A stretch of 36,428 nt of DNA from Nemertoderma westbladi (taxonomy: Eukaryota; Xenacoelomorpha; Nemertodermatida; Nemertodermatidae): assembly GCA_032718475.1 (NCBI GenBank), contig JAUCBJ010002378.1, positions 1-36,428 of the forward strand, written 5' to 3'. Below, one piece after another: positions 10,605 through 20,926 of this stretch (position 1 is the stretch's first letter; every line of letters starts with the position of its first letter). A model generated the notes under the pieces. It did not search any database. It was given only the letters and a program-made list of their open reading frames with translations, and was not told the origin of the DNA. Position numbers and translations under genes: made by a program.

Positions 10605-11724
10605 TGTTCGCGCTTTCAGACCTTTAGCAGTTTAACCTGCCAAATTTGGATGTGTTTTAGATGATAAATAGTCTTTAGCCTATAACAAGTATTTGATACA
10701 CTACATTAGCCGAATCCAGTCTATGCGCGATCATTCACCCGCTGGATATACCCGGGAGACTGGATTCGGAAGCCTAACCGTATTGCGAGGTAGGCCTACT
10801 GTATTATTCGACTGATCGTAATATATATAATCTCTGACAAATATTATTCACTTTCGGGAAATATTAACAGTTCCTTTAGGACGTGGCGCTTTAAATATAT
10901 AAACAGAGTTATGACTTGGAATATGGCGCATTCTTTAGGAGATGCTTCGTTATCAATCACAATCATACACAATACTGCACAATGCTGCACACTAATCTGC
11001 CGACCTTCACTAATTTTAGTCACATATAAGGAGAACAACAGACAATACGTGTAGGGCCTATAAAATAGCATTAGATTCACTTCAAACCACTTAATGTAAG
11101 TCGCAATCGTTATATGTATCCGGTCTCTCTAACCTTTAGTATAAGATTGGGGTGTCTGATTGTTTATCAGTATTCTGAATATAATATTCCATCAACAAAT
11201 AATAATGAATAACCGACAGTAAAAGCAGTAATGTTAAGGTATGAATGATTATGAGTGACTGAGTTATGAGAGTGAGTAAGATAACGGATATACGTTCTAT
11301 AATTAAGCCTACTAATGTTGATGCTAAAGACTGAAACACGGAGGTTCCACGCCGGTGTTGTAGGCTGTGGACAAAATCACATACTGACTCACTTCCCTAG
11401 TTTCTATATACCATCTCCAACACAGAGGCAAAAAACGCTCTGATTGGTCGACCGAACAAAGAGAGAACAAAGAACAAAGAGATGTTCTACGTGGCAATAT
11501 CAGCTGTTAGCCGTCGTCATGGTAGCTACACTGTTTCAAGAGGATCTGGCGTATTGCGTCATAGAATTGCTAATCATGTCCGCTAAAGTACACATACAGA
11601 AGAAATGGCTTTTATGTCCTCTAAAACAACAATACAGTAAGGACACGGCCTTTTATGCCTGTTAAACCAACTACAGAGTACTTTACGGGGAAAATAACCG
11701 GCTAATTACGCAAAAGCCTTTACA
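10605..11724 (-). repeat. BEL/Pao 3' LTR (1,120 bp)
   Basis: It starts TGTTCGCG and ends CCTTTACA on the plus strand, and matches 26400-27556 almost base for base. It lacks a 32-bp segment present after GACTT in the other LTR and a TCAAGA near 11142, and has one extra base in the AATAATAATG run. A 73-codon open frame at 11444-11665 is present in both LTRs only because the LTRs are copies; I do not call it a gene. Confidence 0.95.
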
Positions 11725-11732
11725 CCGCTCCC
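11725..11732 (-). promoter_or_regulatory. Candidate polypurine tract
   Basis: Directly upstream of the 3' LTR on the coding strand is GGGAGCGG, preceded by TTTTCT. This purine-rich run with one C interruption is in the position where plus-strand cDNA synthesis is primed. Confidence 0.5.
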
Positions 11733-11802
11733 AGAAAATGGGATTTAAGTCTATAAAATATAACAAATCACAGTTTCTAAAATATAAAAATACTCTAAAC
11801 AG

Positions 11803-14509
11803 TTAGCCTTTCTTACGCAGACGGCGTTTACGCAGTTTTTTGAGGCTAGCAAGAGTCCTTTTCTCTTTGGGGGGAGCCACTTTACTAGGAGGGCCATAAC
11901 TCCTGGGTGAAGGGTGCAATATGATTGCATCAGAAGGTGTAGGATTATGGTCGAGGCATCCGCCGTTTCGATATGCTTCTCCTCGAGCTGATTTTCCTCC
12001 GCTCGTAGCTGGATACGTTCATCCAAAAACTCTTGCAGAGAATAGGATCGTCCAAGTTCGATAACTTCTTAGAGATTCTGGATTTCCCGATCAAACTGAG
12101 ATATAGTTACTTTGTTTACCGCTTGGACTTGCTAGTGCAATTTACGTTTATCTGAACAAGCGTAAGTTCCTTTTCTGATCTTTGTAGAATAGCGTCTAAC
12201 TCATTTGGTACAACGCTCTCCGCCACTTTGGTGACAGGTTATATCGTGTTAAGCCGGGACGATGGTAAGGGTTAAACGGCGATATTAAATGTCCGCGTCC
12301 CAATCCGGCTAGGTAGGATGGGCTAATATCTAGGAAGCCCACAACCGGGGTGCCACCGACTAATTGTTCAGGTAACACTAGATCTTTGAGTAGTGAGTAC
12401 AGCTCGGGAGGATCCGTCATACTAATAGGATCAAGAGTCTGAGGTCTCACTAGGGAATGAGGAGGTCTGATCGAGTATTCCGAAACTCTGATCATTGGTT
12501 TATTTAAGGATCGTCTGAGTCGAACGAGCGTAGGTGATACGTCAAACAAATTTCGCTCGAAACTCCCGCCAGTATAGCGAGTAAAACCGTGTTTAGTGCA
12601 ACGTCTCCGCGGATGTTTAGGTCTTTCCGTTTGTTGGTTGGGTCTAGGGCATTCCTCGCAATAATACCAAAGACGCACGTCTTGTAGGGGAAACGCGAGT
12701 GATCTTTCTCCAGCTTACAATATTCCTCCATCTGTTCGAAGCTATCCTGTACAACAGGTAGCGGTCGATCGGTGGTAAGATACATCCTAGTGAATAGAGC
12801 CGTTTGAGTTCTACCCTGCGGTCATGATGTATACCTTGAGGATATCGAGTGTCTAGATTCTGTTGACTAGTAATATCGAGATAGGTTTCTCTCAAGAATT
12901 CCCAGTATTTGGTGAAGTCGCTGCGTTTATCCGGCTCTTCAACATCTGCATTTTCGAGTCGGTTTCGAATAGAATTTTCGTGTTCGAGTCTCAGTTTATC
13001 GTTCCGCTTCCGCTGGGTATGATATTTAAATAAAACCATTTCCCTTTTGGTGTCTATCGTTCGTATTGTGTAGGTCGATAGGATGACCAGTAGTTAAGAA
13101 GTCCATATACGTACCATTACGATGCGTATAGCGAGCGGTGAATTTTCTATAGTCCAATTCACGCGTAAGTTGTTCCCGGGACATTGGCGGTTAGATATAA
13201 CGACCATCGGGGTAAATCTTTTCGACCTACGCGTAGGCCTACGCGTAGCTACGCGTAGCTACGCGTAGCTACGCGTAGTTCGCAACATTGGGTCATATAT
13301 CACCAGTTTCAGAGTTTTAACAATAACTACGCGTAGGTGCTACGCGTAGCTACGCGTAGGTCCTACGCGACCTACGCATAGGTGCTACCCATAACTATGC
13401 CTATACGTCGTTTATCATTAGTAGGCTTACGTATTCCAAGCGAGTCAGTACTAAAATAAGACACAATACGGTATGTTCAATAAACAACCCACAACCATCA
13501 AATGCTTTCAACAGTAATGTATCCTATACCTGTATACTCTATATAGAGGAATACGCGAAAACTACATATTCTTCACTTCATGCGTTGCGGGCGGTAAAAT
13601 GTGTTAATAATTAATGTTTAGAGTTCAAAAATAGTTTCCAAAGGAAATAGGCCGATGGTTCTTATCGATTCTCTATGCTTTTTATTGCCTTTGTTCACGA
13701 TAGGGCAAGGATATACTGTATTTAATATGTTAACCCCTTGACAAGGGAAGGGGGAGACTAAATTGTCTACCATGATTGGTTGCACTTGTCATTTGACCAA
13801 ACAATTTGATTATATGCAGTATTTATCAGCTTTCGCTTAACCTCTTCACCGGTAGACTGGTCGCTTTATTTACTACTATTCAATATTTAAATAATCCAAT
13901 GGAAACAAAGATACTTGAATCATGAGACGTGAATTTTAAGTTTACTTTTTATTCATCCTCTGTGTTTGTATATGAAAGAGCCGAATATTATTTATTACCA
14001 GTGCTGTATGTAGAGATATGAGTTTCCGATTCTGTTATTACATTTGTCTGATAATCAGATACCTGACATATACCGATACTTGCCTAACAACTCAACCCTA
14101 CCGGACCTGAAATGAAAAATCATTGTTATCAGGACTGCTACGCGTAGCACCTACGCGTAGCTACGCGTAGCACCTACGCGTAGTTTCAAAATACCTACGC
14201 GTAGTTCCAAAATAACTACGCGTAGTTTTAAAACACCTACGCGTAGTTGTTAAAAAGGCAGTAAGTCTGGCCCTACCGGTAAATGACAGGAATGGAAGTT
14301 ACAAACTACGCGTAGCTACGCGTAGCTACGCGTAGGCCTACGCGTAGGTCGAAAAGATTTACCCCGACCATCGTCCTCCGTAGTAGTTGGACCAGCGTCG
14401 CCGCGTATCAAGCTATCAACAAACGCTTGCAAAGGTAGAGTATATCGCTCCCTGATACCAAGATCATCTTCTATCAACTCAATCATATCTGCTACATAAG
14501 TTTATCCAT
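11803..14509 (-). pseudogene. Unrecognised second gene of the BEL/Pao element, about 510 codons, decayed and split by a MITE
   Basis: Downstream of pol, on the same strand, a protein can be followed across several frames. The N-terminal part (14509 or 14486 to 14374) has an acidic helix, IELIEDDLGIRERY. After the MITE, 13184-13026 starts MSREQLTRELDYRKF; 13039-12786 is charged and helical; 12785-12690 continues in another frame. The 12678-12196 part has CEEC followed later by CTKHG, a possible zinc site, and proline-rich segments. The 12190-11803 part has a coiled coil (LDERIQLRAEENQLEEKHI) and a basic tail KKLRKRRLRKKG, perhaps nuclear or nucleic-acid binding. At least five frame changes and two stops are needed. 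I see no signal peptide or membrane segment, so it does not look like an envelope gene. I do not recognise the family. Introns are an alternative to frameshifts. Confidence 0.55.
13210..14364. mobile_element. Mutator-like foldback MITE made of CTACGCGTAG palindromes (1,155 bp)
   Basis: The ends GGGTAAATCTTTTCGACC and its reverse complement are perfect inverted repeats and run on into arrays of the 10-bp palindrome CTACGCGTAG. There are five copies in the left terminus, four in the right, and about ten more inside (13328-13372 and 14140-14247). The flanks CGACCATCG (13201-13209) and CGACCATCG (14365-14373) are a perfect 9-bp duplication, which fits Mutator-like elements; 8 bp is possible because of a shared base. 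It has no coding capacity. It disrupts the second gene of the BEL/Pao element. Confidence 0.85.
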
Positions 14510-14519
14510 ATTATAATGA

Positions 14520-16157
14520 GTTTATATTTAGGCGAGCGGGCGTCGCTGCCTACCCCTCTCTGCCCCCGGACAGTGCAAGATCCTCAGCGCAGATGTACCG
14601 TCGTCGCTGTGCTTTCGCCAATGATGTAGCTACACAACGACAACGATAACTGGCACAAGTCACTCCACTGTCCGTCCCAAAGGCTTAGATGTACTTCAGG
14701 TTCTTACTGGAGAGTTAGGGTTACTTTCACAATTGCGACTCGCTACTGTAAACACACCTTAGTAGTAACATTCACCTACAAACGCACAAATTCCACGTAA
14801 CTGTCACAAATGGTACACATTCTATCACACATTCGGGTCATTTGTCAGTTAGTCAGTGCCTTCCAGAATGTCACGTTGTTATTATGTATCCTTGGATACT
14901 AGCAGTGTGCTATTTATTCCGTATGCTATTCAATGAGCAAGCCTTTTATTGTTCTTTTAACTCACTTCTAATTCTAGCGTGGTTGTTGCCATGGTGACAT
15001 TATGGAAAGCTAGCGGTAGAATTAGGGTAATTCTCATGCATACAGCTCTGGGATGCTATTTAATAGTAATTCTTTAATTGTCAATATCCTCTCTATATAT
15101 GATTTTATGAATTTTATCGGCTATTGACTATATATTGGAGATTCTCGCACACTGATACACTTAATAGAGTGAATCTCCGCTCCTATGATCTATTAATTAA
15201 TGGAATTTTGGGAATGTTATAAATTGTATAAAATGACAATTTATTAAATTCATTGAAATATATGAATTTAAATTTATTCCCGTAAATTTTATTATTTAAT
15301 GTTAAATAGATGTAATTTTATTCCAGAACGTGTCTGGGGACTGGGATCCTAGATTCTAGGAATTTGTCTTTTTAAGAATATCGGTAAGTGCTACGATATC
15401 TTAATCGACTAGAATGTTAAAGGATCTAAAATTTGACAGATTTTGTAAATATTAATAATTAATATTTAGGATGGGCACCAGTTTATTCCAGAACTTGTCT
15501 GGGGACGTTAACCACTGATTCTAGAATTTTGTCTTTCAAGTATATCGGTGGGTGCCGCGATATCTTAATCGACTAGAATTGCAGATGGTCAAAGGGTTTA
15601 ACAGATTTATTTTGCGTTTTACGCTACTGTTAAAGGGACATCACGCTACTATATGTATTATTTAATATACGGTATGAGAACAATATCACACGAAGCAATG
15701 TCAGTGTGAAGAGGCAAGTCGTTTCCAAGGTCTACCCAGAGCTTGGTTTAGCCGAGACACGAGGATCTGAACTTTGCATTCCTAATACTCTGCCTACCAA
15801 TAATACTTGAATATAGTAGTGGCTTTATTGTACTTTAATAAGTACGGACATTTCATCTTACTGTAGTTACGTATTCGTAATGTAATACGGGCAGCAAGGA
15901 AAGAGAAAAAGAATTGTTTCTCGCCGTCGCACTAAATATATAATATAAGTAATTACGTAATAAACGCGAATATATTGCACTAATCTACTAAATAATCGCT
16001 AAAATAACATGCTACTAAATAAAATTAAATAAAACGATTATAATAAAATTACATAATAATACATACATAAATATAAAATAATATGAATATAAAATAATAT
16101 GGTCACACACCCACTCCATATGCTACTAAGCTGGGGAGTCCCTAGATGTTGGTTGGA
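14520..16157. other. Non-coding 3' region of the BEL/Pao element between the two genes
   Basis: No gene is seen. It contains a duplicated segment (15316-15610), a hairpin GGAGATTC (15137-15144) with GAATCTCC (15171-15178), and an AT-rich run near 16010-16100. It may carry the leader or promoter of the downstream second gene. Confidence 0.45.
15316..15610. repeat. Diverged tandem duplication, about 160-bp period
   Basis: TTATTCCAGAACGTGTCTGG (about 15319) and TTATTCCAGAACTTGTCTGG (about 15483) each begin a block. Each block continues with ATTCTAGAATTTGTCTTT, ATATCGGT, GATATCTTAATCGACTAGAAT and a closing AACAGATTT-like end. The copies differ at many positions, so the duplication is older than this insertion. 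Confidence 0.75.
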
Positions 16158-16841
16158 TTAGGGAGGTGGTCGTGGGAAGAGTATCTTGCCTCCCATAGTT
16201 TCCGGAGAGTTCTCTGTCTCTTCCAGTAAACATAAGCGACCAACTGGGCGATTGAGCTGATGCGTCTCGAAGACAATTCCCGGTTTCTTGAAGTTACGTC
16301 GCATGACGACGAGTTCTACCGATCGCACCAAACCGTCATCCGAGATGTGAGTCTCGATGATACGACCTGTCTGCCACCGCTTACGTGGAAGATCTACATC
16401 CACAATAAGAACCATGTCTCCAGCGCTGACGTTTTCTTGCTGCGCAAACCACTTAGTTCGAAGTTGTAGCGTGGGCAGATAATGTTTTTCGAAATGGTCA
16501 GTGAAACGACGGGATAACAACTGCATGAGTTGCCAAGTTTGCCGGCAGTATTCGTCTCCGTCTGTGATTTCCGATTGTGGGAGCATGGCTACAGGTTTCT
16601 TTAGTAGGAAATGCGCGGGTGTTAGCGCTTCCAGGGAATCGGGACTCGATGAGACTGGCATAAGTGGTCTCTCGTTGAGATAGGTGGCGATTTCCTCCAT
16701 TAACGTCCGCAAAAGTTCGTCGGTGAGATACGCGCGGCACGGCACTATAAAGTGAAATGCGGTCTTCACACTTCTTATTAATCTCTCCCAACTTCCTTCC
16801 CACCAAGGGGCGTCGGCGGCGTTGAAGGTCCAGCTAGACGC
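16158..16841 (-). pseudogene. BEL/Pao Pol C-terminus: end of integrase core and DUF5641 domain
   Basis: The frame continues Pol after a one-base frame change at about 16846. It begins with a segment carrying WWEGSWERLIRSVK, which holds the third catalytic acidic residue (Glu) of the integrase. It then has ALTPAHFLLKKP and the DUF5641 C-terminal domain (AGDMVLIVDVDLPRKRWQTG, then VRSVELV). The last is the usual end of BEL/Pao Pol in animals. The recognised start at 16769 is internal; the domain starts upstream, next to the frame change. It ends at a stop at 16158, which closes Pol. Confidence 0.9.
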
Positions 16842-16843
16842 TG

Positions 16844-19800
16844 TTACTCATAGCTGATCGTCCACCTCCAATCTTTGACGTAAGCTTTGATTTCATTGTT
16901 GGCACCAATAAAGTTTGTTCCCTTATCAGATCTCATCGTGTTACTAGTGCCAAAGCGAGCGATCTGTCGTCGTAAGCTTAATAGAAAGCTGTTGGTAGAT
17001 AAATCGTTCACCATGTCGAGATGGATAGCTCTACAAGTCATACAAACAAAGATGACACACCATCTCTTAACTATAGTCCTAGCACGATATACTTCAATGG
17101 GACCAAATAAATCCACACCGGTATTAGTAAAGGGTGGCTCATAGAAGCTTACTCGTTCCCTAGGTAATTCTGCCTCTCGCTGTGTTAAAGGCCTACTGAA
17201 TGCTTTCCTACAGGGTATGCAGTTCCTAAGAACTTGGTTCAGAGCTCTACGGGGTTTATAAAAATAATAGCGAGTTCGAATTTCGCTAAGAACTCGTTCC
17301 CTACCAGCATGATAAAGTTTGCTGTGAACGTCTACAATCATCTTGACTTGTATTTCAAGATTTCTAATGAGTATGGGAAACTTAGTGTCAAAGGATAGTG
17401 GAGCATTCGTTAATCTTCCTCCAACACGTATCAACCCATCTATCATTGTGCTAGAGAAACGATCCCTTAAGCGCATCTGTGGATTTCTCAACAACAGGAA
17501 ATACTTATCGGAATCCTCATAGCATTGCAGGAGTCTCAGCATCTGCTTGTTGGTTTCTTCATGCTCCTGATAACTGATCTTCTCCATCAGAAACCTGTCG
17601 GGTATCTTATATTTGGGAAGATCTTTAATAACATGGACCTGCACTGATGTTATTGGAGCGGTATCACCTTTGGCCTTCATCCCGGAGTATTGATGGTGAA
17701 AACATCTCTTTAAATATGTAACGGCCTTACAGAGCCGATTCCAGGAACTGTAGTGATGTATCGCTCTCTGCAGAAGAGGTGAGAGTCCTTGCGAGACGTC
17801 TGGTATTCCAGATTTCCAATCCTTCTCACGGATTTCCACAACAAGTTTATTTGTGGCTGTGGGTTTCTGATCCAAAGCGTCGTCTCCGGAAATATGTAGT
17901 ACAGACAGATCTACCATGGGTTTGAATAACTTCGATTTACTCGCCCGAGTTTTAGGTTTGACTTTCTCCGCTCCATTGGCCTGTCTAATCTCTGCTGTAG
18001 TAAGATGAGGAGGCCATTCTTCTTCTTCTTTGTAGAGGAAGTCGGGTCCACCTAACCAGTCTGGAGTGTCTACCAGTTCTTGTGGAGTTGCTCCCCTGGA
18101 GGCGATGTCTGCTGGATTAATCGTTCCGGGGCAATGTCTCCATTGCTCCATCGTTGTGCGACTGAGTATAATGGCTACTCTGTTGGTAACGAAGACGCTG
18201 AACTGACAGACTTCATTGGTTATATACTCCAACACGAGTAAAGCGTCGGTCCAATAGACAGTTTTCTCCAGTGGATAGTCGATCTGTTCTGTTACATTCC
18301 GGCCGATGGCTGTAGCGTATAGAGCCGCTTTTAACTCCGCTCGAGGAACTTTCAACTTATTGTTTATCAATGCCTTAGAAGTAACCAAGCCGACTTTGAT
18401 TCCGTCCGGAGTTTCCACCCTTAGGTAGGCTACTATACCTATTCCCATATCGCTGGCGTCTCCAAACACATGGAGTTGATAGGAATACGTAGGGAGAACA
18501 TGACCAAAATATGAACGGGAAATTATAAAGTTCTCGAGGGCTGGTAGAGAATCTTCCCATTTCATCCACTTCTTTAATAATTCTCCCTTAAGTGGATCGT
18601 CCCATGAGTGGTTTTCAAGCCACATTTGTTGTACTAAACTCCGAGCAATCAATATAACTGGGCTAATAATTCCCAATGGATCGAAATAAGTGCTCAGGAT
18701 ACTTAAACAAATCCGTTTAGTCCGAACTGGATTATCTCGCTGTTTTAGTTGGAAAAACAGGATATCTCTTTCGGTGTCCCATTTCAAACCAAGGGTCTTA
18801 GTTTCTGGGAGATCATCTTTTATTAGATCCAGGTCTTTTGCTCCTCGATCTTCTACCGGGATCGACTCCAGAAACTCACGGGAGTTGCTGGTGAATTTAG
18901 TTAATCGAAATCCACCTCTTTTTAAGCACTCTACCGTTCCTTTAGCGACATCAATGGCTTCTTCGACTGATGGAAGGGACTTTAGATTGTCGTCCATGTA
19001 TATATCTCTCTTGATGTTGTCAATCACCTCTTTAGAGAAGGCGTCTCGGTTGTCATCCGCAGTGGTGCGCACTACGGAACAGGCGTTTGAAGGGCTCGAG
19101 ATTATCCCAAAAGCCTGGATGGTCATCCAGTACTCCACCGGTTTCTGGTTGAGGTCTCCTTCAGGCCACCACAGAAATCGTAGGCTGTCTCGATCCCTAT
19201 CCAGCGCCTTTACTTGTAAGAACATGCCTTCTATATCTGAGGCGAAAGCAATTGAATATTGTCTTAATCTTAAAAGTATTCCCAACAAGGATTGGAGTAA
19301 GTTGGGTCCGGGTAACAATTCAGAATTAAGGGATTGGCCCATATAGAGGGCGGAGCCGTCAAACACCACTCGTACTTCATGGGGTTTACCGGGTTTGGGA
19401 ACATAATGGTGAGTTAAATAATACGTTCTCTCAGTTATAGGTGTTTTTTCCGGTACTAGCTCCGCATATCCCTTGCTAATAAATTTCTTCAACTGCGTTT
19501 GATACATTTCTTTAGCTGAAGAATTTGCCGTAAGGCGTCGATGTAGTTGAGCAATTCTTTTCTCCGCCAAGGGTCTGTTGTTTACAAACTTTGGTTCTCG
19601 CTTTCGGAAAGGTAGACCGATCTCATATCTACCTTGATCTTTAAGAAAATGTGTAGTTGTCTCTTGGATCTGCTTGGCTCTTTCTTCCTCTACCGATAGG
19701 GCCTTATCGTAGGAATTGGGCTCTACAGCCTCTTGAGTAAAGAATCGTACGGCATGTTCATCCCGAGTCTTGGCATTATATCGTTCAATGACATCATTAA

Positions 19801-20926
19801 GTTCGTCGTTATAGTCGTCTCGTTCTGATGGAAGAAGGAGCTGACATAAGTTCACTTGGTTTTGCCAAGTCTCGTTTTCCTTAAGGAGATCGATGGTATT
19901 CTCCTCATCGAAAAGTTGGTGGACATCGTCATTATCTGAGGAGTATGGTGTTCCCTCAGTTAGATCATCTAACTCACTGCCCTCGATTTCCCATTCTCTC
20001 ACTTGACATACCTGGTCTTTCGGTAATCTTTCCATGAGAGTTCTACGGGAAGGGCCAGTAAAGTACCAACCCACTCTAGTTCTTCCCGCATAAGCTTGTA
20101 GTGGTTGCAGTTTAGCGGGCCGTTTCTCCAATGTCTCGAGCGCTTCATGCGCGTTTTGACCGATGAGTATTTGCACTCCAGGGTAATCGGTGTTGAATCT
20201 AGGTATTTCTAGCTGCTGGGTGAAATCGTCCTCATCCCAGTTATAAGGTTCCACTTGGGTGTTAGCGAAGTTCTTTATCGCCACCATTTTTACTGACCTT
20301 ATACTATGTTCTCCTAGTTCATCCTGGGGGGTGGACAACGCACCTACATAATAATCCGCTATTACGGTAGATTTCCAAACCTGCATAATTCCTGAAATGT
20401 TTAGCTTAGTTCGGAACTTGGGTTGTCCAGCAAAGATGTCTTCGGCTAGTTCTTTGTCGATGAATGTTCCTGTACTACCGGAGTCAAGGAGGGCGTTCAC
20501 TACATAACTCCTTTTAGGTCCGTGGACCCTTACCTGTACTACAGGAAATTCTCGGATTCCTACATTGGAAGGTGGTGCTTTCCAAGATGGTTGTCGATCA
20601 GAAGTAGTTAGGGTGAGGTCGCTGTCTGTGTCTTTTTCATACGTAAGTGCTCGATACACTGCGGTATTTATCATGTAACAGGATTCACCTTCGTCGGAGA
20701 ATTCGTCTGTATAGAATCCTTCCATCTCAGAGCTTTGGTCAGTGTCGTTCATATCACTGAATTGGACATGTAGTTCGGAATCACTTACCTGACTCTGGCT
20801 GTTTCGCTCAAATTCAGTGTGCAACAAGATATGATGCTTCGCACCGCACTTTGCACACCTTGTGTCGGAGTAACAGGTGCGCCGTTGGTGTCCTTGTCTG
20901 AGGCAATTATAACACAACCGCTTATC
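16844..20926 (-). CDS. pol: BEL/Pao Pol polyprotein (protease, RT, RNase H, integrase), open for 1,357+ codons
   Basis: Order by residue counted from 20917: a CCHC knuckle (CYNCLRQGHQRRTC, 2-15) with a second Cys/His motif at about 20-35; a DUF1758 aspartic protease with LLDSGSTGTFID near 145; RT with ALYMGQSLN and the YMDDN active site near 642; an RNase H-like part with FGDASDMGIG near 820 and WTDALLVLEY near 893; integrase zinc-binding HH-CC near 1200-1240; and a DDE core with NTGVDLFGPI near 1266 and MRSDKGTNFIG near 1329. It encodes the enzymes that mature the particle, copy the RNA and integrate the cDNA. It is in frame with Gag upstream, separated only by a TAG at 20927-20929. It ends early at 16844 through a frame change that cuts off the catalytic Glu and DUF5641. 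The long intact frame argues for recent activity. Confidence 0.93.
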   Translation of the reverse strand, partial: DKRLCYNCLRQGHQRRTCYSDTRCAKCGAKHHILLHTEFERNSQSQVSDSELHVQFSDMNDTDQSSEMEGFYTDEFSDEGESCYMINTAVYRALTYEKDTDSDLTLTTSDRQPSWKAPPSNVGIREFPVVQVRVHGPKRSYVVNALLDSGSTGTFIDKELAEDIFAGQPKFRTKLNISGIMQVWKSTVIADYYVGALSTPQDELGEHSIRSVKMVAIKNFANTQVEPYNWDEDDFTQQLEIPRFNTDYPGVQILIGQNAHEALETLEKRPAKLQPLQAYAGRTRVGWYFTGPSRRTLMERLPKDQVCQVREWEIEGSELDDLTEGTPYSSDNDDVHQLFDEENTIDLLKENETWQNQVNLCQLLLPSERDDYNDELNDVIERYNAKTRDEHAVRFFTQEAVEPNSYDKALSVEEERAKQIQETTTHFLKDQGRYEIGLPFRKREPKFVNNRPLAEKRIAQLHRRLTANSSAKEMYQTQLKKFISKGYAELVPEKTPITERTYYLTHHYVPKPGKPHEVRVVFDGSALYMGQSLNSELLPGPNLLQSLLGILLRLRQYSIAFASDIEGMFLQVKALDRDRDSLRFLWWPEGDLNQKPVEYWMTIQAFGIISSPSNACSVVRTTADDNRDAFSKEVIDNIKRDIYMDDNLKSLPSVEEAIDVAKGTVECLKRGGFRLTKFTSNSREFLESIPVEDRGAKDLDLIKDDLPETKTLGLKWDTERDILFFQLKQRDNPVRTKRICLSILSTYFDPLGIISPVILIARSLVQQMWLENHSWDDPLKGELLKKWMKWEDSLPALENFIISRSYFGHVLPTYSYQLHVFGDASDMGIGIVAYLRVETPDGIKVGLVTSKALINNKLKVPRAELKAALYATAIGRNVTEQIDYPLEKTVYWTDALLVLEYITNEVCQFSVFVTNRVAIILSRTTMEQWRHCPGTINPADIASRGATPQELVDTPDWLGGPDFLYKEEEEWPPHLTTAEIRQANGAEKVKPKTRASKSKLFKPMVDLSVLHISGDDALDQKPTATNKLVVEIREKDWKSGIPDVSQGLSPLLQRAIHHYSSWNRLCKAVTYLKRCFHHQYSGMKAKGDTAPITSVQVHVIKDLPKYKIPDRFLMEKISYQEHEETNKQMLRLLQCYEDSDKYFLLLRNPQMRLRDRFSSTMIDGLIRVGGRLTNAPLSFDTKFPILIRNLEIQVKMIVDVHSKLYHAGRERVLSEIRTRYYFYKPRRALNQVLRNCIPCRKAFSRPLTQREAELPRERVSFYEPPFTNTGVDLFGPIEVYRARTIVKRWCVIFVCMTCRAIHLDMVNDLSTNSFLLSLRRQIARFGTSNTMRSDKGTNFIGANNEIKAYVKDWRWTISYE

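Noticed and set aside
11444-11665. 73-codon plus-strand open frame, repeated at 27276-27497
   Set aside because: Conservation between the two comes from being inside duplicated LTRs. It has no motif and lies antisense to the element.
11868-11915. Similarity of the GGGGGGAGCC...GGCCAT stretch to 438-490
   Set aside because: Short and G-rich with no extended alignment; likely chance.
11803-14509. Second gene as a retroviral-type envelope
   Set aside because: No signal peptide, fusion peptide or membrane span can be seen in any frame, and the C-terminus is strongly basic.
18690-19346. Plus-strand open frame of 218 codons
   Set aside because: Antisense to the RT domain of the BEL/Pao Pol; no recognisable features.
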